Assembly (NCBI RefSeq): GCF_026625565.1
Contig: NZ_CP112998.1
Location: 5,544,001 to 5,608,000, forward strand
Direction: 5' to 3'
Origin: Dyadobacter pollutisoli
GTDB taxonomy: Bacteria; Bacteroidota; Bacteroidia; Cytophagales; Spirosomataceae
Length of the DNA stretch: 64,000 bases
A program made the translations under genes and the position numbers. The notes under the pieces were generated by a model. It saw only the letters and a list, made by a program, of their open reading frames with translations, did no database searches and was not told where the DNA came from. Shown here piece by piece: positions 17,024 to 25,920 of this stretch (its first letter is position 1; every line of letters begins with the position of its first letter).

Positions 17024-18265
17024 ATGAAAACCCGTGTTATCCTCTTTGCCCTGCTTGCATTGCTCAATTTCGAAAACAATGCTTTTTGTCAAACCAAAGC
17101 TAAAAAGACGCTTTTTGTGATTGTGGATGGCATTTCGAGTGACACTAAGGAGAAAATCCCCACGCCTAACCTCGACGCGATTGCGAAAGTAGGGGGGTAC
17201 ACCCGCGCTCATGTAGGTGGAGACAAAGGTACTTACTCTCAAACACCCACGATATCCGCCGTCGGCTACAACAGCCTCCTGACAGGTACCTGGGTGAATA
17301 AGCACAATGTTTGGGACAATGATATTAAAGATCCAAACTATCATTACTGGACCATTTTCCGGTTTTTGGAAGAACAATATCCGCAAAAAAGAACAGCGGT
17401 TTTCTCAACCTGGCTCGACAACCGTACCAAGCTGGTTGGGGAGGGCTTACCTCAAACTGACAAATTACAGCTAGACTATTCATTCGATGGTTTTGAGCTC
17501 GATACCATTCACTTCAAGCACGATAAGGAAGCTCAGTACATTCACAAAATCGATGAAAAGGTAGTAGACGAGGCAGCTTCCTACATTCAGGACAAAGCAC
17601 CCGATATGTCGTGGGTGTACCTGGAATTTACCGACGATATGGGCCATCGGTACGGCGATAGTGAACAGTTTCATAAAGCCATTCAAACAATGGACGAACA
17701 AATGGGCAGGCTGTGGAAAGCAGTGCAGCTTCGCGAAAAGAACTTCAATGAGGATTGGCTGGTAGTCATCACAACCGACCATGGAAGAGACAGCAAAACC
17801 GGAAAAGGCCATGGAGGTCAGTCCGATCGTGAGCGGGGAACCTGGATCGTTACCAATGCGAAAGAGCTGAATGCTAGCTTTAAAGAGAACCCCGGAATCG
17901 TGAGCATTATGCCAACCGTCGCCAGACATATGAATGTTTCGATACCAAAAGAGCAGGCATTTGAAGTAGACGGTGTCTCGTTCACGGGGAAGATCTCCAT
18001 CATTAACCCCTCTCTTGTCAAAGAATCAGGGAAAGTCAATGTCAGCTGGAAGTCATTAAACAATGAAGGAAAAGTAAAGATCTGGCTCACTACTACCAAT
18101 CATTTCAACAAAGGCGGGCACGACCTGTACTTTCTGATGGATGAGGTGAATGTAGCCAATGAAAAAACCGAACTGGATATTTCGAAGTACCCGTCCGGCT
18201 TTTTTAAGATCGTATTGGAAGCCAAGTATAACAACTTAAATAGCTGGATTGTGGACAAACAATGA
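17024..18265 (+). CDS. Secreted alkaline phosphatase-superfamily nucleotide pyrophosphatase/phosphodiesterase-like enzyme
   Basis: A 413-residue exported hydrolase. The signal peptide ends NAFCQ. The fold has FVIVDGISSD (first metal aspartate), GDKGTYSQTPTISAVGYNSLLTG (catalytic Ser/Thr region), YLEFTDDMGHRYG (metal-binding Asp and His) and ITTDHGRDSKTGKGHGG (Asp-His metal pair plus further His). These are the elements of type I phosphodiesterase/nucleotide pyrophosphatase enzymes. A C-terminal domain of about 85 residues follows the catalytic core. The substrate is unknown. The gene is convergent with the next one with no intervening bases. Confidence 0.85.
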   Translation: MKTRVILFALLALLNFENNAFCQTKAKKTLFVIVDGISSDTKEKIPTPNLDAIAKVGGYTRAHVGGDKGTYSQTPTISAVGYNSLLTGTWVNKHNVWDNDIKDPNYHYWTIFRFLEEQYPQKRTAVFSTWLDNRTKLVGEGLPQTDKLQLDYSFDGFELDTIHFKHDKEAQYIHKIDEKVVDEAASYIQDKAPDMSWVYLEFTDDMGHRYGDSEQFHKAIQTMDEQMGRLWKAVQLREKNFNEDWLVVITTDHGRDSKTGKGHGGQSDRERGTWIVTNAKELNASFKENPGIVSIMPTVARHMNVSIPKEQAFEVDGVSFTGKISIINPSLVKESGKVNVSWKSLNNEGKVKIWLTTTNHFNKGGHDLYFLMDEVNVANEKTELDISKYPSGFFKIVLEAKYNNLNSWIVDKQ

Positions 18266-18931
18266 TCAGTTTCCGCCCCGGCCCGCCTTGTAAGAATCGT
18301 ATTCTTCCAGCAGGGCTCTCAGGTCATCATCCCCGGCAAAATCCAGTTGCTGCTCCCTGATCACGTATCCCATTTTGTTTTTCTCGTCTGTCAATAATTT
18401 GAGAAAACTGTTTCTGTTGCTCAATTGAACAGGATTCATTTTGCCGTCTTTCAAAATGTAAAGCTTCGCACTTGGATCCATAGTCCGGGTTGCGCTCGCT
18501 TTTTCCACCTTGATGGGGGCTGTATATTTTTTCAAAAGTTTGGTATTCCCATCGTATAGAACCCGGTAAAAGCTTTTTTCAGTCTGCCCTGAAACTGCTG
18601 GGTAACCATTTTTAAAGATATATAGATCGGTACCGGTAGGAATTGAAAACTCGGTAACTCCCGAGGAAATACGATACAAACCGGAGGCATTTTTGTACTC
18701 AATTTCGTCTTTGGTAAGATCATAGCGAATATGCACACCGTCGTGCACGCGGTCGTCGCTGGTCCTTACAGTACCTGAGTACCATTCCTTAAATAGATAT
18801 GGAGAATGTTCGCCGGCAGCCAATGCGGTCTCCTGGTACGGCGTTCCCGAAAGACCTGTTGAATCCTGCGCCATTACCGCCTGGCAAAGCAGCAGCGGTG
18901 ACAACAAAAAAATTCTTCGTAAACATTTCAT
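18266..18931 (-). CDS. Secreted hypothetical protein
   Basis: A 221-residue protein with a signal peptide ending VMAQ. The middle region is rich in beta strands (TVRTSDDRVHDGVHIRYDLT, DEIEYKNASGLYR, SFYRVLYDGNTKLLKKY, LYILKDGKMNPVQLSNRNSF). The last segment looks like the KDGK..LFFGDKKK type found in uncharacterised secreted Bacteroidota proteins, but no family name can be given. It ends exactly where the convergent phosphodiesterase ends. Probably periplasmic. Confidence 0.65.
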   Translation of the reverse strand: MKCLRRIFLLSPLLLCQAVMAQDSTGLSGTPYQETALAAGEHSPYLFKEWYSGTVRTSDDRVHDGVHIRYDLTKDEIEYKNASGLYRISSGVTEFSIPTGTDLYIFKNGYPAVSGQTEKSFYRVLYDGNTKLLKKYTAPIKVEKASATRTMDPSAKLYILKDGKMNPVQLSNRNSFLKLLTDEKNKMGYVIREQQLDFAGDDDLRALLEEYDSYKAGRGGN

Positions 18932-19003
18932 GATTTAAGTTGGTTAATTTGATAAGTTCGAAGTCTGGAAACCGGAGGGGTTAGATTCCCTGCCATCTTT
19001 CTG

Positions 19004-19011
19004 TACTTTTG
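19004..19011 (+). promoter_or_regulatory. Candidate -7 element of nuoN
   Basis: TACTTTTG matches TAnnTTTG. A transcript beginning near 19017 would have a leader of about 18 bases before the TTG start at 19035. Confidence 0.5.
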
Positions 19012-19034
19012 CCAAAAAAATTGTACCCGCTCCA

Positions 19035-20492
19035 TTGGATATCAACGATCAGCTAATACATATACGCCAAAGTCTGGCCGGAATAGCTCCTGAAATATTT
19101 CTGGCGTTTCTTTTTTGCTTCTTTCTCCTGGCCGAGTTAATGCTTTCGAGGCGGTTTGACAAAGAAAAAGTTTCTTCTTATTTACAAAATATTGCCCTTG
19201 CAGGCGGCCTGATAACACTTTTGCTTATCATTGGTCAATGGAATTCAGAACCTGCGTTCCGTTTCCAACCATTACTGTTCCTCGACCGGCAAGCCGTATT
19301 CTTCAAGATCCTGATCACGATTTCATGGATTTTCACATTGATCCACGTCCGCATTCTTAAATATGATTTTCCTCCTGAATATAACGCATTGCTCATTGCG
19401 GCAGTAGCGGGAATGAATCTGTTGAGTATGTCTACACATTTATTGTCAATATACCTTTCTCTCGAACTCATATCAATCAGTTCTTATTTACTGGTCGCAT
19501 TATCTCCGAATAAAAAAGCCGCGGAAGGCGGGATCAAATATTTGCTTTTCGGCGCAGCCAGCTCGGCGGTCATGTTATATGGAATTTCCCTGATTTACGG
19601 ACTCACTGGTACCATGGATATCACCAGCGAGGCGCTTACGATTGGGTTGAGCAACAATCCCGATCTGGTAGTAACGGTCACCATTGTACTTACACTTGCA
19701 GGGCTTCTTTTTAAGCTGTCATTGGTACCTTTTCACGTATGGACGCCTGATGTGTACGAGGCTGCGCCTACCCCACTGGTTTCATTTTTATCAGTTGCGC
19801 CAAAAGCAGCAGTAGTTTTGGTATTAATGCGTTTGGCTGGAATCCTGCCTGCTCAGTACTTCCCTATACTCGGCGGAATTGCCCTGATCAGTATGACGAT
19901 TGGCAATGCGGCTGCATTATGGCAAACCAATGCACGTCGGCTATTGGCTTACTCCTCCATTGCACAGGCCGGTTATTTACTGGTAGGGATAGCAGCGTAC
20001 AGTCGTTTCGGGTTTGAAGCGGCGGTATTTTATACGGCGGCTTATCTGGTGATCAATCTCTCAGCCTTTTTCATGATAGATTTGCTTCAACCCAAAAGAG
20101 AAACAGAACTGGCTCACTACGAAGGGTTAGGCCGGAAAAATATCTGGATTTCGGTGGCTGTCACCGTGGTAATGGTGGCATTGGCAGGGTTACCTCCCAC
20201 CGCAGGATTTACCTCTAAATTGCTGGTTTTCTCGGCTCTTTGGGAAAGCTATCATCAGCAACAATTTCCGTGGATGCTCTGGCTACTGATCGGCGGGATT
20301 TTGAATGCAGCTATCTCTTTGGCATACTATATGCGGTTGCCTTATTTGCTTTTCTTCAAAAGCATCAATACTAAATCAGTCAAAACAAACAATGGCATAC
20401 CCGGCAAAGTCATCGCCGGTTTGCTGATTGTGACATTATTAATGCTATTCTTCAATCCGGAGTGGCTGACGAAGTGGATTTCTGCGTTTTAG
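19035..20492 (+). CDS. nuoN: NADH-quinone oxidoreductase subunit N
   Basis: A 485-residue polytopic protein, one of the antiporter-like proton-pumping subunits of complex I. Signature stretches are YLSLELISISSYLLVAL, GGIKYLLFGAASSAVMLYG, KLSLVPFHVWTPDVYEAAPT (conserved Lys and His of the pumping pathway) and RLLAYSSIAQAGYLL. About 14 TM helices are predicted. The start is TTG at 19035, since no ATG precedes the first helix and a promoter element sits just upstream. No other nuo gene is in the window; its immediate neighbours are unrelated, so it is split from the complex I operon or is an extra copy. Confidence 0.95.
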   Translation: MDINDQLIHIRQSLAGIAPEIFLAFLFCFFLLAELMLSRRFDKEKVSSYLQNIALAGGLITLLLIIGQWNSEPAFRFQPLLFLDRQAVFFKILITISWIFTLIHVRILKYDFPPEYNALLIAAVAGMNLLSMSTHLLSIYLSLELISISSYLLVALSPNKKAAEGGIKYLLFGAASSAVMLYGISLIYGLTGTMDITSEALTIGLSNNPDLVVTVTIVLTLAGLLFKLSLVPFHVWTPDVYEAAPTPLVSFLSVAPKAAVVLVLMRLAGILPAQYFPILGGIALISMTIGNAAALWQTNARRLLAYSSIAQAGYLLVGIAAYSRFGFEAAVFYTAAYLVINLSAFFMIDLLQPKRETELAHYEGLGRKNIWISVAVTVVMVALAGLPPTAGFTSKLLVFSALWESYHQQQFPWMLWLLIGGILNAAISLAYYMRLPYLLFFKSINTKSVKTNNGIPGKVIAGLLIVTLLMLFFNPEWLTKWISAF

Positions 20493-20505
20493 GATTCAAT
20501 GTACC

Positions 20506-20667
20506 TCAACTTTCTTCGACTTTTTGAAAAAGCTCCTCCGGAATCGGGTGCGCTTTTAAAAAATCGATCGCTCTTTGTTTTTTAGTCAAAACAAACGGAT
20601 CGTTAGATAAATCAGGCATATTGTTGACTATCTCAATTCCCTCACGTTGCCTTTTTTGCGTTTCCAT
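20506..20667 (-). CDS. Possible small protein of 53 residues
   Basis: An ATG-initiated frame of 54 codons between nuoN and the TraB-family gene, which fills most of the gap. The translation begins METQKRQREGIEIVNNMPDL and ends IPEELFQKVEES: charged, soluble, with no signal peptide or TM helix. Composition looks coding (Lys/Glu/Asp-rich, sensible hydrophobic spacing), but no family is recognised and no promoter was identified. It could be an antitoxin-like or adaptor peptide, or a chance frame. Confidence 0.4.
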   Translation of the reverse strand: METQKRQREGIEIVNNMPDLSNDPFVLTKKQRAIDFLKAHPIPEELFQKVEES

Positions 20668-20729
20668 ATCGGTATGGGTTTATTAGAATAAAGTGTGTTG
20701 ACTTAAAAACTCTCATTAACTAAGCATAA

Positions 20730-21590
20730 CTATTTTATCGCCCTCAACTTATATCCCTCTTTCCGCAAAAGCGCGATCACGCCCCTTTCGCCACCTAAAT
20801 GGGCTGCTCCCACGGCGAAGAATGTGGATTTTTCGGACATTGTTTTTTGAATGCGTGAGATCCATTTTTGGTTTCTTTCAAACAACATCACTTCCTCATT
20901 ACCATCCAGCCCGAAGTCGCTCTTTAATGTCATGCTATACAAATCATTAATATTCTGAGATTTATACAGAGCTACCAGATTTTTAAACTCTTTCCGCGCC
21001 TGAGGCAGGCTGTCGATCAGGCTAAGGACCATTTTGATCTGATCTTTGTAAGGGATCGTATCAAAAATCGCCATTTGCTCGCTCAGCGTCTCGATACCGA
21101 TCACTTCTGATTTTTGTTTCCCTGCCAGCTCCACCAGTGCCATTTCGTAGGATTGAGGCTGGCAATCGAGAATAGAACTGAACAATGGCCCCATTAAAAC
21201 AAATGGCTTCGCTTTTTCAAACATCGCAATACCCATCCCAACCGAGTCTTTATAAAACTGGCTGATTTTGGCATAATCCTGTTCCGAAACCAGATTTTTC
21301 AGTTCATTCCCTTCCCGCATATTCATCGTCTTCATCATCTCCGCCATCATACCCGGATCATCCATGTCTACCTCCAAAGCAATCTGCTGTGTACGTGCCA
21401 CTGCCGCTTTGAGGGAATCGCTTAAAGAAAAGTCGGCCGGACAGATCAAATGTATCGTTCCGAAAAGGTAAGATGGATTTGCACTATTGGGAGCTGTTAT
21501 TTCCCAAAGCAACGAGTTTTCCGTAGGTACCTGTGCATGCGAGAGCACGCTCACAGCGCACAGCAACATTGATAAAAAGATTCTTTTCAT
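20730..21590 (-). CDS. TraB/GumN family protein
   Basis: A 286-residue exported protein. The signal peptide ends SHAQ; YLFGTIHLICPADFSLSD is the family GTxH motif, GIETLSEQMAIFDTIP the central GxE segment, and AAHLGGERGVIALLRKEGYK the C-terminal GxxHxxG-type motif. Members belong to the TIKI/TraB fold, which includes metal-dependent proteases, but bacterial GumN-type proteins have no proven substrate. It lies 21 bases after the M28 peptidase gene and is likely co-transcribed with it. Confidence 0.88.
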   Translation of the reverse strand: MKRIFLSMLLCAVSVLSHAQVPTENSLLWEITAPNSANPSYLFGTIHLICPADFSLSDSLKAAVARTQQIALEVDMDDPGMMAEMMKTMNMREGNELKNLVSEQDYAKISQFYKDSVGMGIAMFEKAKPFVLMGPLFSSILDCQPQSYEMALVELAGKQKSEVIGIETLSEQMAIFDTIPYKDQIKMVLSLIDSLPQARKEFKNLVALYKSQNINDLYSMTLKSDFGLDGNEEVMLFERNQKWISRIQKTMSEKSTFFAVGAAHLGGERGVIALLRKEGYKLRAIK

Positions 21591-21611
21591 GGCTTTCCGG
21601 CAGTGCCGCGA

Positions 21612-23204
21612 TTACTCTTTGTGACTATCGACTTCAATGCGCTCGTCACGGTTGACCAGTTCCCAGGCCGTATAAAAAACCAGTTTTACGATCTGCGACT
21701 GCTTGTCGAACAAAATCTTCTCCACGTCGTCGCCCGGCTTATGATAGTCTTCGTGAACCCCGGTGAAGTAAAAAATAACGGGCACGCCCATTTTGGCAAA
21801 ATTGTAATGGTCCGAGCGATAGTAAAAACGGTTCGGATCTTTGGGATCATTGAATGTATAATCCAGCTTGAAATTCACGTACTTCTTATTCGCCTCCTCG
21901 CTAATCGCGTGCAACTTTGAGGAAAGTTTGTCGGAACCGATCAGGTACACGTATTTTGGATCGTTCTTATGTGCCTCGTCTACCCGGCCAATCATGTCAA
22001 TATTGAGGTCAGCAATGGTTTTTTTAAGCGGCAACAACGGATTCTCAGAATAATATTCTGACCCAAACAACCCTTTTTCCTCGCCAGTCACATTCAAAAA
22101 TAGAATGCTTCTTCTAGGACCTTTACCTTCTGCTTTTGCCTTACTGAATGCTTGCGCCAGTTCAAGCAGAGAAACCGTTCCCGAGCCGTCATCATCAGCC
22201 CCGTTATTGATTTCCCCATTGGCCGAAATACCGATATGGTCGAGGTGAGCGCTGATAACCAGTACTTCATCTTTCTTATCCGTTCCTTCCATAAAAGCAG
22301 CCACATTTTCCGTTTCAATCGTTTCACTGATTCGTTCCGCTTTCAAAGCGACCTTTCCTGTGAAACCCTTCGAAAGTGGCTTGCCTGATTGATCAATAGC
22401 TGTTTTGCTTTTAGTCAGCTTCGAGGCAGACGTGTTCAGGATCTTCGCTGCCAGGTCGGCCGATACTACAAAAGCAGCCACGTTAGTGGGACTTTCCTGA
22501 ACCGGTTTTAATGTTGGTGCGCTAAACCTTCTTGCCATAACAGCACGCTGGCGGATTTCCTTGTCCAAATCCTCCCCCGTTTTTTCAGTAATAATAAACA
22601 CATACTTCGCACCTTTTTCCTGCGCCAGTTTAGCCTTAACCTGCCATGAAACAGAACCGCTCCATTTGGTTTTTTCGGTGCTACCGCTCAACAAATATTT
22701 GCCATTTGCGTCCACCGGCTCCCCTTCAAAAATTACGACAGTCTTATCTTTCACATCCAGATTTGCGTAATCACTATAAGACGCTTCCTCAATGCCATAC
22801 CCGGCAGAAATCACGTCCGAAGTAATTTCTTCGGGCACACTCAGCAGCCCTGTAACGTAAAAATCTTTGTTGAATTCATATTTCTTATTGCCAGCTTTCA
22901 CGTACACATCTCCCCAGCCACGCTTATACAGGCTATATTTTTGTAAAAAACTCTTGGCGCCATTGGTACCCGCAGCAATGGGCTGCAAGCCGTATTCCTT
23001 GTAGTATTTGGAAACATATTCAGCCGCTTTCTTCTGCCCCGGCGAACCGGTATCTCTCCCTTCCAGGCTGTCCGACGCGATAATGACCAGGTGTTTTTTC
23101 AGATCCTCGGGGGTAATGCTCTCGGCATATTTGGTCACCTCGTCCTGCGCAAAAGACAAAGTCGTAATGGACAGGAACAATCCGGTCAGCAAATTTTTGT
23201 TCAT
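21612..23204 (-). CDS. Secreted M28 family zinc aminopeptidase with PA domain
   Basis: A 530-residue exported metallopeptidase. The signal peptide ends LSFAQ. A PA (protease-associated) insert covers roughly residues 130-260. Di-zinc ligands are visible: His in VISAHLDHIG, bridging Asp in NNGADDDGSGTVS, Glu-Glu in LNVTGEEKGLFGS, Asp in NIDMIGRVDE and His in VHEDYHKPGDD. The active site is complete, so an aminopeptidase acting on imported or environmental peptides is likely. First gene of a two-gene operon with the TraB/GumN protein. Confidence 0.93.
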   Translation of the reverse strand: MNKNLLTGLFLSITTLSFAQDEVTKYAESITPEDLKKHLVIIASDSLEGRDTGSPGQKKAAEYVSKYYKEYGLQPIAAGTNGAKSFLQKYSLYKRGWGDVYVKAGNKKYEFNKDFYVTGLLSVPEEITSDVISAGYGIEEASYSDYANLDVKDKTVVIFEGEPVDANGKYLLSGSTEKTKWSGSVSWQVKAKLAQEKGAKYVFIITEKTGEDLDKEIRQRAVMARRFSAPTLKPVQESPTNVAAFVVSADLAAKILNTSASKLTKSKTAIDQSGKPLSKGFTGKVALKAERISETIETENVAAFMEGTDKKDEVLVISAHLDHIGISANGEINNGADDDGSGTVSLLELAQAFSKAKAEGKGPRRSILFLNVTGEEKGLFGSEYYSENPLLPLKKTIADLNIDMIGRVDEAHKNDPKYVYLIGSDKLSSKLHAISEEANKKYVNFKLDYTFNDPKDPNRFYYRSDHYNFAKMGVPVIFYFTGVHEDYHKPGDDVEKILFDKQSQIVKLVFYTAWELVNRDERIEVDSHKE

Positions 23205-23294
23205 AATGAAGTCGTAATGATATTTCAGTTCTTACAAAGAAAGCAAAGGATGTCGCTAATGCCAACTCTGTCTGTTACTTGCCTCAAAACTTTG

Positions 23295-23302
23295 TATATT
23301 TG
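23295..23302 (+). promoter_or_regulatory. Candidate -7 element of the DUF2442 gene
   Basis: TATATTTG matches TAnnTTTG. A start of transcription near 23308 leaves about 27 bases before the ATG at 23335 but only 6 before the ATG at 23314, which favours the later start. Confidence 0.45.
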
Positions 23303-23334
23303 ATCCTTAGCCGATGGCAAAAAAGGATTGTGCT

Positions 23335-23607
23335 ATGTTACATTACATTAAAAAGATTATCGCAGTAGAGGATTACACTGTTTCCTGTTTGTTTAACACA
23401 GACGAGGTGAAATTAGTGGATCTGGGGGCTATTGTTGAAAAGTACAAAAACATAAATGACGGATTAATCAGCCGTCTTGCCGATAAAGACTATTTCAAAT
23501 CCGTCCAGCTTGACTCATATGGCACGCCGACCTGGGATAATGGGGTCGATTTTGATCCGGACAACCTTTATAAATTGGCGAAATCAAAAATTGCAACTAT
23601 CCAATAA
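23335..23607 (+). CDS. DUF2442 domain-containing protein
   Basis: A 90-residue protein matching the DUF2442 pattern: an N-terminal ADxxLxVxF-like strand set (IAVEDYTVSCLFNTDEVKLVDL), then FKSVQLDSYGTPTWDNGVDFDPDNLY, whose GTPTWDNGVD-P core is the family hallmark. Homologues are often paired with DUF4160 proteins in putative toxin-antitoxin modules. No partner lies next to this one, so a solitary role cannot be assigned. An in-frame ATG at 23314 would add seven residues. Confidence 0.85.
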   Translation: MLHYIKKIIAVEDYTVSCLFNTDEVKLVDLGAIVEKYKNINDGLISRLADKDYFKSVQLDSYGTPTWDNGVDFDPDNLYKLAKSKIATIQ

Positions 23608-23704
23608 TTTTCTTCACTTTTTGCACTTCTCCTAGCTCAAAGCGCGTTTTTCGCATATTAACAATAAATTAATTGTAAAATACTGTTATTCAGCGAAAAA
23701 GTCG

Positions 23705-23712
23705 TACATTTG
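23705..23712 (+). promoter_or_regulatory. Candidate -7 element of typA
   Basis: TACATTTG matches TAnnTTTG about 104 bases before the typA ATG, giving a leader of roughly 98 bases that contains no obvious regulatory structure. The -33 box is not clear. Confidence 0.5.
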
Positions 23713-23815
23713 CACCCTATTTGACTAAAGTTAAGTCGAAACAAAGCACAGCGGTGATCAGTCAGGTAAAACCATTCTGCTTATTGAGATCCGTAAACAA
23801 TTGATCTATAAAACA

Positions 23816-25630
23816 ATGCAAGCCATTCGTAACATCGCAATTATTGCGCACGTTGACCACGGTAAAACTACATTGGTCGACAAAATCATTCACGCTTCGA
23901 AACTATTTCGTGACAACCAGGAATTCGACGACCTTATTCTTGACAACAACGACCTGGAACGCGAACGTGGAATTACAATTGTTTCTAAGAACGTATCGGT
24001 GCGTTACAAAGATGTCAAAATCAATGTAATTGATACACCAGGTCACGCAGACTTTGGTGGTGAAGTGGAACGCGTACTTAAAATGGCGGATGGCGTATTG
24101 TTGCTGGTCGATGCATTTGAAGGACCTATGCCTCAAACTCGTTTCGTATTGGGTAAAGCCATCGATTTGGGTTTGAAACCAATCGTGGTTGTAAATAAAG
24201 TTGATAAAGAAAACTGCCGCCCGGAAGAAGTTCAGGAAAATGTCTTTGACCTGATGTTTAACCTTGGCGCTACCGAAGACCAATTGGATTTCGTTACCGT
24301 TTATGGTTCATCAAAACAAGGATGGATGGGCCCGGATTGGCAAAAACCAACTGATAACATTACTTATTTGCTGGATACGATCATTGAATCTATTCCTGCA
24401 CCGGTTATCGACGAAGGTACTTTGCAAATGCAGATCACTTCTCTTGACTACAATGCATTCGTTGGCCGTATCGCCATCGGTCGTGTAAAAAGAGGAACGA
24501 TTAAAGAAGGATCTACTCTTTCTCTTTGCAAAGCTGACGGCGTGATCAAGAAAGTGAAAGTAAAAGAACTTCAAACGTTTGAAGGGCTTGGACGTGTGAA
24601 AGTGGCCGAAGTTACAGCCGGAGATATCTGCGCAGTAACAGGAATTGAAGATTTCGAAATCGGTGATACACTTGCTGACCTTGAAAACCCTGAGCCAATC
24701 GCTCGTATTGCCGTGGATGAGCCTACTATGAACATGCTCTTCACGATCAACAATTCACCATTCTTTGGTAAAGAAGGCAAGTTTGTAACATCACGTCACC
24801 TTCGTGACCGTTTGATGAAAGAAACTGAAAAGAACCTTGCACTTCGTGTGGAAGCTACTGATACGGAAGATAAATTCCTCGTTTTCGGACGTGGTATCCT
24901 TCACTTGTCAGTATTGATCGAAACAATGCGTCGCGAAGGCTACGAATTGCAATTGGGTCAGCCACAAGTACTTTTCAAAGAGGATGAAAACGGCGAACGT
25001 CTTGAACCAATCGAAACATTGGTAGTGGATGTACCGGAAGCAACTGCTGGTAAGGTAATCGAATTGGCAACGCAGCGTAAAGGCGAATTGCTGGTGATGG
25101 AGCCAAAAGGAGATTTGCAACACCTTGAATTCCTGATTCCTTCAAGAGGTTTGATCGGTCTTCGTTCGAACGTATTGACTTCCACTCAGGGAGAAGCAGT
25201 AATGACGCACCGTTTCAAAGAATTCGGTACATTCCGCGGACCAATCCCAGGACGTATCAGCGGTTCTATCATTTCTAAAAATACGGGACCTGCGACAGGT
25301 TACACCATTGATAAATTGCAGGATCGCGGCCGTTTCTTCGTAGAGCCGGGTGACGAGATTTACGGTGGACAAGTTATCGGAGAGCATAACCGCCCGAACG
25401 ATATCGTTGTAAACTTGCAGGAAGCGAAAAAATTGACCAACATGCGTGCCTCAGGTACAGATGACGGTTTGAGGATCGCCCCGAAAATCAATTTCTCTCT
25501 GGAAGAATCTATGGAGTATATCCAGAAAGACGAATACCTTGAAGTAACACCGCAAAGCATGCGTATGCGGAAAATATATCTCGAAGAAAACGATCGCAAA
25601 CGTTACGCTTCGAAACTTGAAATGGTGTAA
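23816..25630 (+). CDS. typA: Translational GTPase TypA/BipA
   Basis: A 604-residue ribosome-associated GTPase involved in 50S subunit assembly and stress adaptation. The G domain has AHVDHGKTTLVD (G1), ERERGITI (switch), DTPGHADFGGEVERVL (G3) and VVNKVDKENCRPEE (G4). Domains II, III and V follow, then the TypA-specific C-terminal domain (FREFGTFRGPIPGR-like region, AKKLTNMRASGTDD). The open frame extends five codons upstream to a TTG, but the ATG at 23816 (MQAIRNIAIIAHVDHG) fits the family start. A strong terminator follows. Confidence 0.98.
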   Translation: MQAIRNIAIIAHVDHGKTTLVDKIIHASKLFRDNQEFDDLILDNNDLERERGITIVSKNVSVRYKDVKINVIDTPGHADFGGEVERVLKMADGVLLLVDAFEGPMPQTRFVLGKAIDLGLKPIVVVNKVDKENCRPEEVQENVFDLMFNLGATEDQLDFVTVYGSSKQGWMGPDWQKPTDNITYLLDTIIESIPAPVIDEGTLQMQITSLDYNAFVGRIAIGRVKRGTIKEGSTLSLCKADGVIKKVKVKELQTFEGLGRVKVAEVTAGDICAVTGIEDFEIGDTLADLENPEPIARIAVDEPTMNMLFTINNSPFFGKEGKFVTSRHLRDRLMKETEKNLALRVEATDTEDKFLVFGRGILHLSVLIETMRREGYELQLGQPQVLFKEDENGERLEPIETLVVDVPEATAGKVIELATQRKGELLVMEPKGDLQHLEFLIPSRGLIGLRSNVLTSTQGEAVMTHRFKEFGTFRGPIPGRISGSIISKNTGPATGYTIDKLQDRGRFFVEPGDEIYGGQVIGEHNRPNDIVVNLQEAKKLTNMRASGTDDGLRIAPKINFSLEESMEYIQKDEYLEVTPQSMRMRKIYLEENDRKRYASKLEMV

Positions 25631-25647
25631 CATCCGTTCAACATTGC

Positions 25648-25680
25648 AAAAAGGAGACATAAATTATGTCTCCTTTTTTT
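25648..25680 (+). terminator. Terminator of typA
   Basis: AAAAAGGAGACAT and its complement form a 13-bp stem around a 5-base AT loop, followed by a run of seven T. It lies 18 bases after the stop. Confidence 0.92.
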
Positions 25681-25827
25681 ATTTTTTGCCATTTCAGTTT
25701 TCTACGGAAATCCTTTAAATAATTTGGATTAACTCCTTAAAGCAGCACCATAATTTTAAGATTTATGCCAACCCTGAAACATTCTACGTTTCACTATTTT
25801 TTATACTTTTTCAAGAAAAACTAGTTA

Positions 25828-25860
25828 TTTGCTTTTATTTAAACAAATACTGTATGTTTG
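25828..25860 (+). promoter_or_regulatory. Promoter of glutamate dehydrogenase
   Basis: TTTG at 25828-25831, a 21-base spacer and TATGTTTG at 25853-25860 match the Bacteroidota -33/-7 pattern. The predicted leader is about 55 bases. The surrounding 240-base gap (25681-25920) is AT-rich with no gene. Confidence 0.65.
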
Positions 25861-25920
25861 TATGGGAATTCAAGTTACATTCATTAACTAACTTATTATC
25901 AATCGTTTAATAAATTAAAA

